Source of the DNA: Ochotona curzoniae | Lineage: Eukaryota; Chordata; Mammalia; Lagomorpha; Ochotonidae | Direction: 5' to 3' | Length of the DNA: 64,000 bases | Assembly (NCBI RefSeq): GCF_017591425.1 | Contig: NW_024465369.1 | Span: 28,563,001-28,627,000 of the forward strand | Part shown: positions 1 to 12,480 of the stretch, piece after piece | Layout: each line of letters starts with the position of its first letter | Numbering within the stretch: position 1 is the first letter of the stretch | Position numbers and translations under genes: made by a program | The notes under the pieces: generated by a model | Seen by the model: the letters and a program-made list of their open reading frames with translations, nothing else | Told to the model about the DNA's origin: nothing | Database searches by the model: none

Positions 1-250
1 TTTCACATTCTGTTTAGTGTCAGCTGTGGAATTATTGCATATAATTTTTTCATTGTGGCGTCTTTCTTCTATAGCTTATTTACTGATAGTTTGATTATGA
101 AGGCATGTTTAATATTTTCTTATCTATTGAAGTGATTGTTTCCTATTCTGTTAATTTCATGTATCATATTTGTTTGCATATTCTGGATCATCTTTGCATC
201 TGCTACTTTAATCCACATGATCATGCTGATTGATCTTTTCAATGAGTTAT
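1..250 (-). mobile_element. L1 ORF2 fragment, antisense, cut by window edge
   Basis: AT-rich sequence with antisense reverse-transcriptase wording (ATCATGCTGATTGATC, as in the L1 text before the IQQ segment). Many frame breaks; the left end is outside the window. Confidence 0.5.
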
Positions 251-289
251 GGAAGTTAATTGATCATGTATAAAGGTGTCCTGATACCA

Positions 290-1165
290 CTTACAGAAAA
301 TTCTACCAAAGGGATTGGCTCACATATGCCCCATACAGTCTAACCCTAGACCTGGTTTTCTTGCATGTTGGTTAGTATCATGGCCCTGCCTAACGTGACC
401 AGTCTCCCCTGTTGTAATATTCAATCAGGTATTGGGATCTAGCCCTGCTAGATAGGCCCCAGCCCTAGCTTTCACATGGACTGGTGTGTGGTGGTCAGCA
501 GTGTTCCATGATAACAAGCCCAACTCAGGACTCCCATGTGGGCTGGTGTATCAGTCTGACCCATACAGATCTTTGGTCTCTCCCCTCCAAAACACAAGGT
601 CTCAGTCCTCTTGCTTACCTGCAAGTACAGTGGCTCTGCCATTGGGAGTCCTTTAGGATTCATTCCTCACCTACACATTCAGTGTCCTTATCTATGGATG
701 TTCCTAGGCAGTAATTCCACACCCTCAGTACTCCAGAGCTTGCCACCAGGAGGTCAGCAGGTGAAGCTCTCAAGCCCAGGATTTGCCCAGTGCTTGGCAG
801 CTGTGGTTGGCCCTAGGTCCCTAAGCATTGAGCCCGACCTGGGTTAGGTCCCTCCCAGCAGCTGCCATGCTACTGTGAGGTTTGTCCACCTAAACCCTGA
901 GGTTGAGCTCACCTAGGCTCCTCTCACCAAGATAGCAGTGGTGGACCGAGCCAAAGGCCTGAGCTGCCCAAGATCTCTTCACAGTGTAATTACTATGGAG
1001 GGAGAAAACTCTTGGGCCTAGACAGGCCTAGGATTTGCCCTTTGCTTGGCAGTGGTGGCTGAGGCTAGGGCCCCAAGCTTTGAGCCCCACCTGACTCAGG
1101 TCCTCCCAGAAGCCGCCACACTGCTGGTAGGTCCATTCATCTAAGCCCTGAGGTCGAGCTCCCAC
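290..1165 (-). mobile_element. GC-rich L1 5'-end-like segment
   Basis: Locally GC-rich, rich in CAGCCCTAGC-type wording. The part at 560-680 (CTTTGGTCT ... CTTGCTTACCTGC ... TTCATTCCT) is recognisably related to 12130-12250 in the composite element further right. No intact frame. Confidence 0.5.
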
Positions 1166-1214
1166 CAATTAGTTTTTAATGAAGGTTTCAAGTCCATACT
1201 TTGAGCAAAGACTA

Positions 1215-1545
1215 GCTTGTTTAATAAGTGATATCGAGAAAATCAGAAACCCACAGGCAGAAGAATTAAAGCAAGCCTACAGTCTTGGGCTGTATAAAAA
1301 TCAACTCAAAATGATTTAAAGACTTAAATGTAACACCAAACACTATGAAACTACTAGAAGAAAATAAATGGGAGAAATGCTTCAACCAGGCAAGTAAGCT
1401 TTAAAGTTAGACCCTGTAGTGGATGACACTAAAGTGGAATTCAATTAAACTATAAAGCTTCTATGGAATTAAATATTTAACATAATGAAGGGATAATATA
1501 CAGAATGACAGAAAATATTTGTAACAGTACATCTAACAAGAGTGT
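1215..1545 (+). mobile_element. L1 ORF2 C-terminal fragment, sense
   Basis: Sense-strand L1 ORF2 text (CTACAGTCTTGGGCTGTAT, AAAATCAACTCAAAATG, AAACTACTAGAAGAAAA), degraded by indels and stops. One of the few plus-strand L1 pieces in the left half. Confidence 0.75.
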
Positions 1546-2244
1546 GTATGGAGTGGAAGAAAACAAAGCCTTTTTCTTTATTCATGCTTGCTCCTCCTTC
1601 CCTTCTTTGTGTTTCTTTTCCTCCTTTTTTCCCTTCTTTTCATTTTACAATCTTACCTCTGCCACTAGGAATTGTTTTCAAATATGTGTATATATACCTG
1701 TTTTAATTATGATTATGGGAACTGAATCTGATTGTCTGTATTCAGAACTGAAGTACTTGGTTAGTTAGTGTTTCTGAGATTTCCTGTACACATTTTAGTT
1801 AGGAGTGCTTATGGTGGAACAGAAATATAGAGTCAGAACTATTTGTTGTCTTTGCCATTATTATTGCTGAAAAGATGTGCACAGAATCCAGCTTCATTCT
1901 CCTGTTTGCCCTGGTAAAATAGTGTGGCCTCCATATGTGCTCCTGTGGAGGTAAGCTTTTGGTTAGCACCAAAGTTTTTACTTTTAAAAGATAGGTAGAG
2001 GATTCATAAGCAAGTAGGTAGACAGATTGATGAGTAATGGAAAATATATATGTATACACACACATACATATATAAATAAACATATAAGAAAAAGCTCTGT
2101 AAGACAAATATATCATGGAGCAGACAACAAGAGTTTCAAAAAAAGCCTCACTACTAAATAGACCATAAGGAAAACATAAATATAAAATTTTGATCTTTAT
2201 AGAAAAATTAACATAAGGAGTCATATAAAATGCAACCTTTTGCA
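1546..2244. other. Unannotated stretch with AT/CA-rich patch
   Basis: No gene recognised. A degenerate TATA/CACA patch lies at 2040-2090. The 148-codon minus-strand frame here has simple-sequence, Tyr/Phe-rich composition and no domain. Confidence 0.4.
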
Positions 2245-5200
2245 TTTTAAATTCTTATTAATATGAACAGATTTTTATGCATTCCATAAGTACAGTGCCA
2301 CAAGGATGATCACATTTCCCTTTTTCTTCCACTTCCCTCTTTAAAGCACTCACTCCCTTCCCTAACTTCACAATTATCTGCAGAATCCTAATTTTAATCC
2401 ATTCTGTATTCATGGGCTTAATTCAGAATTAATCATAATATTCACCAAGCAAAATGTAAAGACCACATTTTCAGTGGAGTGTAGAGCACGAGCTAAAATA
2501 GCAGTCCTACCCCAAAAACAACCTTTAATGCCTAAACATTTTTGTGTATATTATAATAGCTGCCACAGAAAAAATGTATATTTGTCTTTCTGGGACTGGC
2601 TTTATTAAGCATACAATTATATCAATTGTATGTTTAATAAATACAATTATTATCAACAAGTAAGCATAATTGTTGATAGCTGTATACATTTTGTTGCAAA
2701 AACAAGATTTCATTTGATGGCTATATTCTGTAGTGTATGTAAACCATAATTTCTTTATCTAGTCACTTGTTGATAGGCATCTGGGTGATTATGTTACATA
2801 TTGCTAATTCCATTGCAATAATGAGTATGCTTATTTCAATTTGTTTGGGTAGCTTTCTAGGAATGGGTTATATGCTGGATCTATTTTAAGACCTCTGATC
2901 AATCTCTAACCTGAACCACTCATCTAGGTTGTACTAGTCTGCAGTCCCCTCAACAGTGGGAAAGGGGATTTTTGCACACATTCATGTCAGTGCCCCTGCT
3001 TTTGTTTTTTTTTAAGATGGTAGTCATCCTAACTGGGATCAGGTGAAATCTCATTCTTGTTTCTATTTGAATTCTTCTGAAGGCTAGTAATCCTAGCATT
3101 TTTTAATGTTTGATTCCTGTTCATATATTTAATTTTTTTTAGTTTTTGTTTTATGATGTAATTCCATAGGCTGTGGAGTTTTCCTCCTATTCATACTTAA
3201 TTCTTTTAAATTCATTTGGTCATGATCTTTTCCCACTTCCTAACTGGATTATTTTGTTATTGAGTTTCTGGAGCTCTTTTATATCCTGTATGTTAATCCT
3301 ATATCAATTACGTAGTTTGCAAATACTTTCTCGCATTCTGTTTGGTTCTTCATTTAATTTATTTTCCAGTACAGAAGCATTTATCTTGATGTAATTCTAT
3401 TTGTTTATTTTTACTTAAATTGCTTTTGTTCTGAGGTCCATTCCTAAAAATTTTTGCCTAAGTGTATGTATTGTCTTATGTCCATTCCATTTTCCCATGC
3501 TATTTTGATATCAGGTTGCAGATTTAGATCTTTAATACGTTATGAGTTGGTTTTTGTATAAGGTAGGAGTCTTCTCTTTATATATATCCAATTTTCACAG
3601 CCTTATTTGTTGAAAAGACTGTCTTTTCTCCCTTGATTGGTTTCAGTTTTCCTGTGAAATATTAGTAGGTTGTAGATATGTGGATTAATTTCTGGGATTT
3701 CTATTCCTTTCTCTTGGTCACCAAGTCTATCTTTTTATTATGAGTACCAGGCTGTTTTGCTTACAACTGCCCTGCAGTGCATCCTGAAGTCAGGTGTTGT
3801 GATGCTTTGAGCTTTGTTTTTCATATTTAAAATTGCCTTAGCATTTCAGGGCCTCTTATGCTTTTTTCTGAAATACAGCATTTTTTTTCTTGATTGGAGG
3901 TGACTGTCATAGGTATTTTGATTAGAATCACATTAAATCTGTGAACTGCTTTTGGTAATAAGGATATTTTGGTGATATCCATTCTATCAATCCAGGAACC
4001 TGAAAGATTTTTCTTCTTTTTGGTGTCTTCTATTTCTTCTACGTTACATAAGTTTCATTGAAAATTCCCCCAGAATCTTGGTTAAAGTTATTACAAAGGA
4101 TTTCCTTTTTTTTTTTTTTCCAGCTTTCATGAATTAGATTGATGTTACAGGTTCTCAACCAAAAAATTGTTTGGGTATTCAAATACTATTAAGTTTTACT
4201 GTTGATTTTATATCCCACAAATTCTTGCAACTCTTATGAGCTATCTCTCTGATAGTGTCTCAAAAGCAAAGTATTTGGTTTCCATATATAGGGATCAAAT
4301 CATCTTCAGACATGGATGACTTGACAATTTTTATTCTTTCTAATTTGTATCATTTTGGTATCCATTTTAACTTCTCCTTTTGCATCTCTGATTTTGGTGA
4401 AATGTGATTTTTCTGTATCTCCTTTTGGTTAATTGGGCCAAAGATATACCAGTTGCTTGCTCTTTCAACAAAAGCCAGGTCTTCATTTTATATCTTTGTA
4501 TCATTTTTGTTTTGCTTTTGTTTCTTTTGTAACTTTTTCGTCTTATTTTAGTATGGTTTGTTATTTTTTTAATCCTTGAGATACATTGATAGATCATTTA
4601 TTTATCTTTCTAGTTTTTTAGTGGAGGCATTAATTGCTGTGAACTTCACCCTTAAGAGCACTTTTACTGTCCCGTAAGTTTCAATAGTATTGTGCTTTCA
4701 TCATTATTTTCTATAAGAATATTTTATTTCTTTTGATTTCTTCTGTGACACACTGTTCATTCAATAACATACTGTTCAGCCTTTGTGTGTTCATGTTTTC
4801 TAAAGTTTAAGTTGTTGATTTCTAGCTTCATTTCATGAAGGTCAGAAAAAATACATTATTTCTTTTTTTCTTCCTTCCATTTTCCTTATTCTTTTCAGTT
4901 TGTGCAAGATTGCTTTATAGCCTAGTGTGTGGTCTATCCTAGGGTAAGGTCCATGCATGGCTGAAAAGAATGTGTATTCTGCAAAAGTGGAATGAAATGC
5001 CTTGTGGATGTTTGTTACGATCATAGAATATATCAATTGCTGTTTCTTGTGGGGTATAGTAGCTCCCATAATTATTGTATTGGAGTCTTTATCTCTCTTA
5101 ACATTCATTAACGGTTTTAAAAAAGCCATGTGCCCTGGAATTGGCTTGAATACACCTATATATTTACTATAGTCAGTTTCTTTTGTTGAACTTATCCCTT

Positions 5201-5394
5201 AATGTTTAATGCCCTCCTTTTCTTTTAATACTTCTTTTTGCTGAATTTTATTTTGACTGATGTTAGAGTGGCTACACCTGCTGTTTTTCCCTTCCTTTGT
5301 CATGGAGCCTTTTTCCATCCTTTCACTCAGTCTGTGTATATCTTTATTGCTAAGATGTGTTTTTTATAGCTAGCAAATAGAGGAATCTTGATTT

Positions 5395-6178
5395 TTTTAA
5401 AATTTATTTTTAATATTAGATGTTAATATAGTTGATCAGAGTGGAATTATCAAGGTTCATAGAAAAGTGGGTATAATAATTGTTTCCAAATTTTCTATTT
5501 CTTATTTCTTGGAAGGGGAGAGATAAGGGGAGAAGACATATCCAGCCTCCAAACCGCTCAAAAATCCAGAGATGGAGAATGGCCACTCAATATCAACCCA
5601 AGGTCCCAATGTGGTGCATACGCCAAGGGTTCTGCCCAGGTGGTTTAGATAGTTCTGAAATGTCAATCTCGAGGATCCAAGGATAAGGAAACCCTTTCAA
5701 TATCCATTGGCTGACAGAGTCAACCTTAGAGTCTTCATTCACCCAGATATTTGCTGTCATCATTTGGCTGATGTAGTTGTTCAGTTTGTTCTGTCCTCCT
5801 TTGTCTGGGATGGTTCATATGTCCCCAGCCAGGCTCAATGGGCTGCCACATCCTGCATGTAGATCTGAGTCAGCTGTCCACTATTCCATCTTTTTGCTCT
5901 GGAGGATCAGTTCTCTCAGAAGGGTCAAAGGCCCTGTCAGTCAACCTGGACCCTGCTCAACCCACTGCCTACAAGCCTCATGTACCCAGCCTTTACCACA
6001 CAGTCAGGCTAAGAACCCAGGTCAGGTGACCAGTGCCCACCAGACACTGCCCCACCCCACCTCCCAAAATGTGGGCTCATGGATCTCATACCCCTAGCAC
6101 AGGTGGGTCAAGGATCTTAACCAGGTGACCCAAATCCCGCTGGACTCCCATGCCCCCAGACTCATGGACGTGGCTTCC
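5395..6178 (-). mobile_element. GC-rich composite L1-like element inserted in the older L1
   Basis: Begins with a T-rich stretch (rev-comp of an A-rich tail), continues as 3'-UTR-like sequence, then passes near 5900 into about three degenerate ~88-bp GC-rich units. The host L1 text resumes at about 6180, and TTTTAAA occurs at both ends as a possible target duplication. Bases 5684-5865 are almost identical to 10840-11021. Confidence 0.55.
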
Positions 6179-6349
6179 ATTTTAAACCATTAGTTTGTAT
6201 CTTTTGATTGGAAACTTTTAGCCAATTACATTCAGGTTTATTACTGAAAGATAATGACTTGGTCCTGGCATTTTCCGTCAACATTTCCATTGTTTTCCTT
6301 GGATTTCCTTTGTATCTTTACTGGGAGATTTTCTAACTTTCTTTGTATT

Positions 6350-6664
6350 TTTATTTATTTATTTATTGTGTTGTAAGGGCAGATTCATAGAGAAAAGACA
6401 GGGAGAAAGATTTTCTGTTCGCTAGTTCACTCCCTAAATAGCTGGAGCTGAGCCAACTCCATGCCAGGAGCCAAGAGTCTGTCTCAGATCTCCCACGTGG
6501 ATGCAGGATCCCAAGCCTTTGGGTCATTTTCTGCTGCTTTCCCAGATGACAATCAGTGAGCTGATTGGAAAGTGGAGCAGCTAGGACATGAACTGGGGCC
6601 CATATGGGATCCCAGAACTTGTAAGAAGAGAATTTGTCAATTGAACCATTGTGTTGAGCTCCTA
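6350..6664 (-). mobile_element. CSINE-type SINE, antisense, in L1
   Basis: T/ATTT-rich start, GGCAGATTCATAGAG, CACTCCC, CCCATATGGGATCCC. Flanked by the target duplication TCTTTGTATT at 6340-6349 and 6665-6674. Confidence 0.85.
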
Positions 6665-6763
6665 TCTTTGTATTCTTTAATTATGGTTATTACCATTCTC
6701 TCTTTCTGGGTGTAACACACTTTTAAGCATTGTTTGTAAGGATGGGTGGATTTTGGCAATTCT

Positions 6764-7093
6764 CTTTTTCTTTAGGATTTATTTATTTTTATTGGAAATT
6801 CAGATATACAGAGAGAAGAAAAGACAGAGAGGAAGCTCTTTCGTCCGCTAACTCACTCCCTAAGTGACCACAACAGCTAGAGCTGAGATGATCTGAAGCC
6901 AGGAGCTTCGTCCGTGACTCCCACGTGGGCACAGGGTTCCAAGGTTTTAGGTCACCCTGACTGCTTCCCCAGGCTACAAGCAGGGAGCTGGATGTGAAGC
7001 GGGGACATTGGGATTAGAATCAGCACCCATATGGGATCCTGGCACGTTCAAGGCAAGGACTTTAGCTACTAGACCACAGCACAGGACCTTGGG
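6764..7093 (-). mobile_element. CSINE-type SINE, antisense, in L1
   Basis: Full-length antisense copy with CCCATATGGGATCC near 7027. A 13-bp perfect target duplication TTTTGGCAATTCT lies at 6751-6763 and 7094-7106. Confidence 0.9.
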
Positions 7094-7204
7094 TTTTGGC
7101 AATTCTTTCAGTTTGTGTTTGCTTTAAATGGTCTTTATTTCTCCTTCAGTACTAAATGATAGCTTTGCTGAATGCTCTATTCTGGGTTGATATTTTCTTC
7201 CCTT

Positions 7205-7275
7205 TTTAAAGTGTTTTTTAAAATTTTAATTTGAAAGGCAGGATTACAGAGAGAGAGAGAGGAAGGGAAAACATG
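7205..7275 (-). mobile_element. SINE tail fragment
   Basis: AATTTGAAAGGCAGGATTACAGAGAGAGAG resembles the antisense 3' end of the SINE; the rest is missing. Confidence 0.4.
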
Positions 7276-7955
7276 GATCCCCTAGGTTATGATAACATAC
7301 ATATTCAATGCCCAAAGACCCATCTACACAGTATGCACTACTGTGTAATCCCAGAATTCCCATAGATTTTGTGCAGAAGTGTCTCACAATGGTAGGGTAA
7401 TGGGGATCCCTTCAGTGGTGGCTTAGCTCCCTCATGAATGGTAAAATGCAGGTAGGAAAGCTGCCTAAGCTGACCAAGCTCTATGATCAGTGTTTATGGA
7501 ACTGGTACAGAGATTTGGCTTAGGTTACTTTCAAATTAGTTTATATTGAACTGGCCACCAGCAGTAATGATGCATACTAGTGAGATATGGATATGAATGA
7601 GAGGGTGCAGCCTCCCACAGCTCTCATTTCTTTGTGTCTAACAATTAACAGTTGAATTCAGTAAACTCAGTGTTTTAATCTATATTATAGAAGATGTTTT
7701 AAATTTTTGAGCTCTCACTTTGCATTTGTTATTTTATTCTTATAAACCTGTAATAGATGGCAAGCATATACAGTACTCTACACCCTTAAAAAAGTGTACA
7801 AATGACTCTTCCAAAGTCTTGTACTTGGGGTGCAATTAATTAACTAATTTACTTTTGAGAATCATGTTTTGCCAATAAAGATTTTCATTCTGTTTAAAGA
7901 GTTGAATATATTTTTAAGTGCATCAGTAATCCAAATAGTCAATGAAAACATCTTA
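7276..7955. other. Intergenic stretch without recognised feature
   Basis: No repeat family or gene recognised by eye between the SINE scrap and the next SINE. Confidence 0.4.
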
Positions 7956-8269
7956 TTTTTTTTAAAGATTTATTTTATTTTTATTGGAAAGGCAGATATA
8001 CAGAGAGGAGAGACAGAGAGGAAGATCTTCCATCCGATGATTCACTCCCCAAGTGAGCACAACGGCCGATGCTATGCCAATCCGAAGCCAGGAGCCTCTT
8101 CTGGGTCTCCCACGCGGGTGCAGGGTCCCAAAGCTTTGGGCCGTCCTCAACTGCTTTCCCGGGCCACAGGCAGGGAGCTGGATGGGAAGCAGGATTAGAA
8201 CCGGCGCCCATATGGGATCCTGGGGGTCCAAGGCGAGGACCTTAACCTCTGCGCCACCACGCTGGGCCC
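7956..8269 (-). mobile_element. Young CSINE-type SINE, antisense
   Basis: Near-consensus copy (AAAGATTTATTTTATTTTTATTGG start, GGCGCCCATATGGGATCC) with 12-bp duplication GAAAACATCTTA / GAAAACGTCTTA at 7944-7955 and 8270-8281. Long frames on both strands here are SINE sequence, not genes. Confidence 0.92.
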
Positions 8270-8469
8270 GAAAACGTCTTATGTTAACCCTTTCTTTATT
8301 GTTCCTGCAGTCTTCAAACATTATAATCAGAATTCTATTGTACTTTGAACTGAGCTGTAAAAATTCTCTATCCAATCAGTCTTTACACCCCCTTTTACTT
8401 TGTGGAAGTCTGATTATATCAAGCATGAAATCAGCAGAGCTGCTGCTTATTGAAGCTAAGATATTCTAA

Positions 8470-8587
8470 GCCACAAGCAGGAAGCTGGATGGGAAATGAA
8501 GTAGCTAGGACATAAACTGGTGCTCATATGGGATCTTGGTGGATGCAAGGTGAGAACTTTAGCCACTAGTCTAGCACATCAGGTCCC
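8470..8587 (-). mobile_element. SINE 5'-half fragment, antisense
   Basis: CCACAAGCAGGAAGCTGGATGGG through CTCATATGGGATC and AGGTCCC; the tail half is absent. Confidence 0.75.
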
Positions 8588-9952
8588 AATATTGGATATT
8601 TTAATATCCTACTCACTTATTCTTTGATAGTATATTTACTTTTTTTCTTCAGATAACAAATTCTTGCCTTCTCATTTCAAAGTGTTTGAAATATCACTAA
8701 AGTATTAGAAAAATCTAAACATTTTCCAATACAATATTTGTAGCATAATAAAATAACAGAAGCTTTATTTTTTATTAGGTAGTTACAGTATTTCTGCCTA
8801 AAATAAGATTATTCAGGTAAATTCTTTAGTATACTTGACCCCCAAGTGATTTATTAATTGCTTAATATATTGATATGATTAATATCCTTTATTCTGATAG
8901 AATTCAGACCACTATAATAACATGAAATCAATCATAATTTATTTAAATGTGTAAAACTGTAGTTCCTGCTTCCCTAATTCAAAAGTACTTGTTCATATTG
9001 ATAAAAGATAAAACAAAAACAGTATCTATGACAATAAACCTCAACCTAGATATATAAAATGCCAGTCAAAATGTAATTTAACGTTCAGCTGTTGTGCACT
9101 AGTAAGTTACATTTGCTAAGACTCGGCTAGATAATGAACTTTGTTTAAAATAATCTATTACTTTATTAAATGAACTGAATAATATAAGTAAATCGTAGAC
9201 CTAGTAAACATCAAAGACTGGTGACGGGAAAAGTAAAGTATTTTCATATGATTTTCCCAAGTAGTTAAGTGGTTTAATAGATTCCTGTTGCCAGGACACT
9301 TCATTTTTCTTCTCTTAAAATTAATCTAGCTCTTGAATAAGACGTTATTCCTTTCAAAATTAAGCTAATGAATTCCTGAAGATCTCATGCTTATTGAAAC
9401 AAAAGCTACTGAAAACAAAGAAGGTGCTAAACATCCCTGCTCTTGAAGCTTCCCCTTGTGGGTGTGCTAATGTAGCTAGCTGTTATTTCCCACTGGGATT
9501 TTAGCATATATTTCATACATTTCTTCCCACTAAGGTAAGGGGAAAGCACAAGACAGCATGTGTGAAAGAAATCAGAGGTAGCAGAAAAGCTCTAGAACGC
9601 CAGAGGCAAAATTATCAAGAGGTAAGGATGAGCAATGAGAGCAAAAGTTAACAGAATGAAATGGATAATACAGTTCAACCCCATCCACTTTTACATAGTG
9701 GCAATGGAGAGGCAAGGCCAATTTAAGCAATAATTAAATTAAGGAAGAAATTAATAAGGTTTGTACTCCTTCTCTGAGGAAAAATAGTTCCTCTGTCTCT
9801 GAGGGAAAAAAATCTTTTCCTTATACATACTAGACTAATTAATTTGCAGAAAATGAAATTTACTGCAATTAGGAACGCCAAAGTCTTTATTTCATTGGCC
9901 AGAAGATGGAGCCGCAACATAAAGAATTTTAAACACTTGTAACTAAAAGTAG
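8588..9952. other. Unique AT-rich intergenic DNA
   Basis: No repeat or coding feature recognised. The stretch 9200-9700 has more even composition and could be conserved noncoding DNA, but nothing in the sequence proves it. Confidence 0.35.
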
Positions 9953-10225
9953 TATAGTAGTAGTATATTTCATTTTATGATATAGTTTCATAGGCTCTGG
10001 GATTCCCCCAACTGCTCCCCATGCCCTCCCCCCAGGTTGTATTCCGCCACATTGTTGCAGTAGTATAGTTCATATCCAGGCATGATTCCTTCATTGCAAG
10101 CATGTATGATGGGTAGAGTCCAGCCTGTTATTGTCCAGATAAATTCAACAGTTTGTTTGGGAGACCATCTCTGGTCTGAATATCATCCCCTCCAATGAAA
10201 AACCATAACATAACATCAACAATTT
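9953..10225 (-). mobile_element. L1 3'-end fragment, antisense
   Basis: Starts TTTATGATATAGTTTCATAGGCTCTGGGATTCCCCC, the recurrent lagomorph-type L1 3' tip in this window; truncated towards its 5' side. Confidence 0.65.
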
Positions 10226-10299
10226 TAAAACATTTTGTGGATTGTGGAGTATCCTGAATGTGATCCTGATTTTAACAGTGGAAAGTGAGCGACTGCTTT

Positions 10300-10585
10300 G
10301 AAGATTTTACTTATTTGAAAGGCAGAATGGGCAGGCAGGGAAAGGTGTAAGATATTTTATCTGCTGGTTCATTCCTCAAATGACTCAAGTGCCTGGTGTT
10401 AGCTACACTAAAGCCAGTAGCCAGGAGCTCCATCTGGCTTCCCAAATGGGTTACAAGGCCCCAAGCTCTTAGGTCATTGTCAGGAACATGAGAGCTGGAT
10501 CAGAGATGATGCAACTGGAACTCAAACTAGCACTCCTACAAAACGCTGTCATCACCAAGTGGCAATTCAACCTGCTAGACTAGCT
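10300..10585 (-). mobile_element. Old SINE, antisense
   Basis: Diverged copy: TTATTTGAAAGGCAGAATGG, GGTTCATTCCTCAAATG, AGCCAGGAGCTCC, TAGACTAGCTCTGG at the head end. Confidence 0.7.
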
Positions 10586-10839
10586 CTGGAAATAACAAGT
10601 TCTAATGTCTTCTAGTAGGACATGATATAGTATTAGGTGATTGGGACTTAGAGAATTCATTACTTCTGTGAGATAGTAGAAATTGCAACAGGTATACACA
10701 GTTATAATCATGTGGTATACCTTGGTTAAAAGGAAACTGTACCAAGCACGTGGCATTTGGGGTGCAACTCTTCAAATCATTTGGAATTCTCATGCAAACA
10801 GGTAAGTTGAATATATATTTTGATACTAGGAAGAACCTT

Positions 10840-12480
10840 ATAAGGAAACCCTTTCAATATCCATTGGCTGACAGAGTCAACCTTAGAGTCTTCATTCACC
10901 CAGATATTTGCTGTCATCATTTGGCTGGTGTAGTTGTTCAGTTTGTTCTGTCCTCCTTTGTCTGGGATGGTTCATATGTCCCCAGCCAGGCTCAATGGGC
11001 TGCCACATCCAGCAGGTGGATCTGAGTCAGCTGTCCAATACTCCATCTTTTCCACTAAGGAAGACCAGTTCTCACAGGTGAGCCAGGACCCTAACCAGTC
11101 GATCTGGGCGCCACTGGACCCACACCCTTGGGGCTCATGAACCAGGTCCTTACCAAACAGGTGAGCCCAAGGACTCAGGTCAGACAACCCAGGATCCACC
11201 AGACACCGTCCCCCTGGGGCTCACAGACCCAGCACCCACAGTGCAGGCAGGCCAAGGATCTTAACCAGGTGAATTGTGCCCTGCTGGACTTATTGCCCCA
11301 GGGGCTCATGGACCTGGAACTCTCCATTCAGGTAGGCAAAGGACCTGGGCTAGGCAAACTGGGCCCCACAGGATCTCCTATTCCCAAGGCTCACGGACCT
11401 AGCACCCACCGCATAGACAGGACAAGGACTCAGGCACTGCCAGACCAACCACCTCCCGGGGTCTCATGGAACTGGCATCCACCATGCAGACAGGCCAATA
11501 ACCCAGGCCAGGCAACCTGGACCTCATCAGACTTTCCACCCACTGTGTATGTGGGCCAAAGACCATACCTGTTCCACACCCAGACACTGCTCTCACGTGG
11601 TTCAGAAGGAGTCAAGACCTAGTCCAGCCAGTTTAACACACATGCTGGCTCTCATGAGTACCAGTGGTGCTAGAGTCTAGCTCAGTCTGGCACTCCCCAG
11701 ACTTAGTCCACACCCATGCTGAGGGAGACTGCAGCTATGTCCAGCCTTGACTACCGCCCCCATTCTGACTTTTGTGCTTACCACTGGGAACCCCAGCCTA
11801 GCTGGGGTGTCCTCTTAGTCCCCAACCTGGCCTGTTCCCAGCCACAGCTCTTGAATGTGCCAGTAGAGATTGTTGTTCCACATTAGTGAGCACCAATATA
11901 GCCCCTCCCTCTCAAATTCTACCTTCAGTCCTGATTCATTCGCATGCTGCTCAGTCATGGCCCAGCCACACATGACCCATTCCCTATTCTGACTCTCACT
12001 GGTGGATACCTTGACCCAGCCCTGCCAGGAAAGCCCCCATTCTAGCCATGGTACATGCCTATGACTGATATTTGATGATCGTCTATGCTAACTACCTCAG
12101 TTCACACCTCTCAGATGAGCTGGTACTTTGGTCTGACCCTTAAAGTTCTTCCCAATCCCTGCTCCAAACAACTCAGTCTCAGCACCCTTGCTTACCTGCT
12201 AGAACAGTGGCAGCATCCATGGAAGTTCCTAGGAAGTCATTCCTTACCTGGACATGAACCATCAGGTTCTTAAGCACCCCCACCTGTGCCATCCACCAGA
12301 CCCCCTTATAGACCCACATCCCCAAGTCCCCAGAGCTCACCACTGGGCACCATTAGCACCCTGGTTGACTGACACAAGATCCACCAGCCACTTCTCGGCA
12401 GCTGGCAGGGTGGAAATCTTGGTTTGGCAGCCTAGGCTGCACTCCCTCCCACCAGCCACAAATACAAGTGACTGGTGACG
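10840..12480 (-). mobile_element. GC-rich composite L1-like element with two tandem-array types
   Basis: The left 180 bp repeats 5684-5865. Bases 11040-11630 form about six degenerate units of ~88 bp (each with CTCATGGACCTGGCACCCAC, then GGCAGGCCAAGGA-like wording). Bases 11640-12480 are GC-rich with looser ~75-bp periodicity (CCAGCCTAGC, GCTCTTG, GTGGG). Open frames such as the 164-codon one at 11128-11622 reflect the GC-rich repeat, not a gene. Confidence 0.55.
11040..11630. repeat. Degenerate ~88-bp tandem repeat
   Basis: The phrase CTCA[TC][GA]GA(A)CC-(T/C)(A/G)GC-ACCCAC recurs near 11135, 11220, 11306, 11392 and 11465, with spacings of about 75-90 bp, each followed by AGG-caAGGACC-like text and then a CCACC/CCCCCAGG pyrimidine run. 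Confidence 0.6.

Larger units (their letters stand above)
2245..7204 (-). mobile_element. Long decayed L1, antisense, with nested insertions
   Basis: Reading along the plus strand, the antisense L1 order is 3' UTR (2245-2500), ORF2 C-terminal part (2560-4000, e.g. TAGTTTGCAAATACTTTCTC), RT and endonuclease parts (4100-5390), then the ORF2/ORF1 junction and ORF1 side (6180-7200). It is interrupted by a GC-rich element (5395-6178) and two SINEs (6350-6664 and 6764-7093). Multiple frameshifts and stops; not active. A short L1-tip-like sequence (TATGATGTAATTCCATAGGC) sits near 3152-3171. Confidence 0.8.

Noticed and set aside
1799..2245. 148-codon minus-strand frame
   Set aside because: AT-rich, Tyr/Phe/Ser-rich composition crossing a TATA/CACA patch and L1 3' UTR; no motif.
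7962..8469. Overlapping 137- and 138-codon frames on both strands
   Set aside because: Both are translations of one young SINE and its flanks.
11128..11622. 164-codon plus-strand frame rich in Pro, Gln and Gly
   Set aside because: It lies in a degenerate 88-bp tandem repeat with few stop codons; composition follows the repeat, not a protein family.
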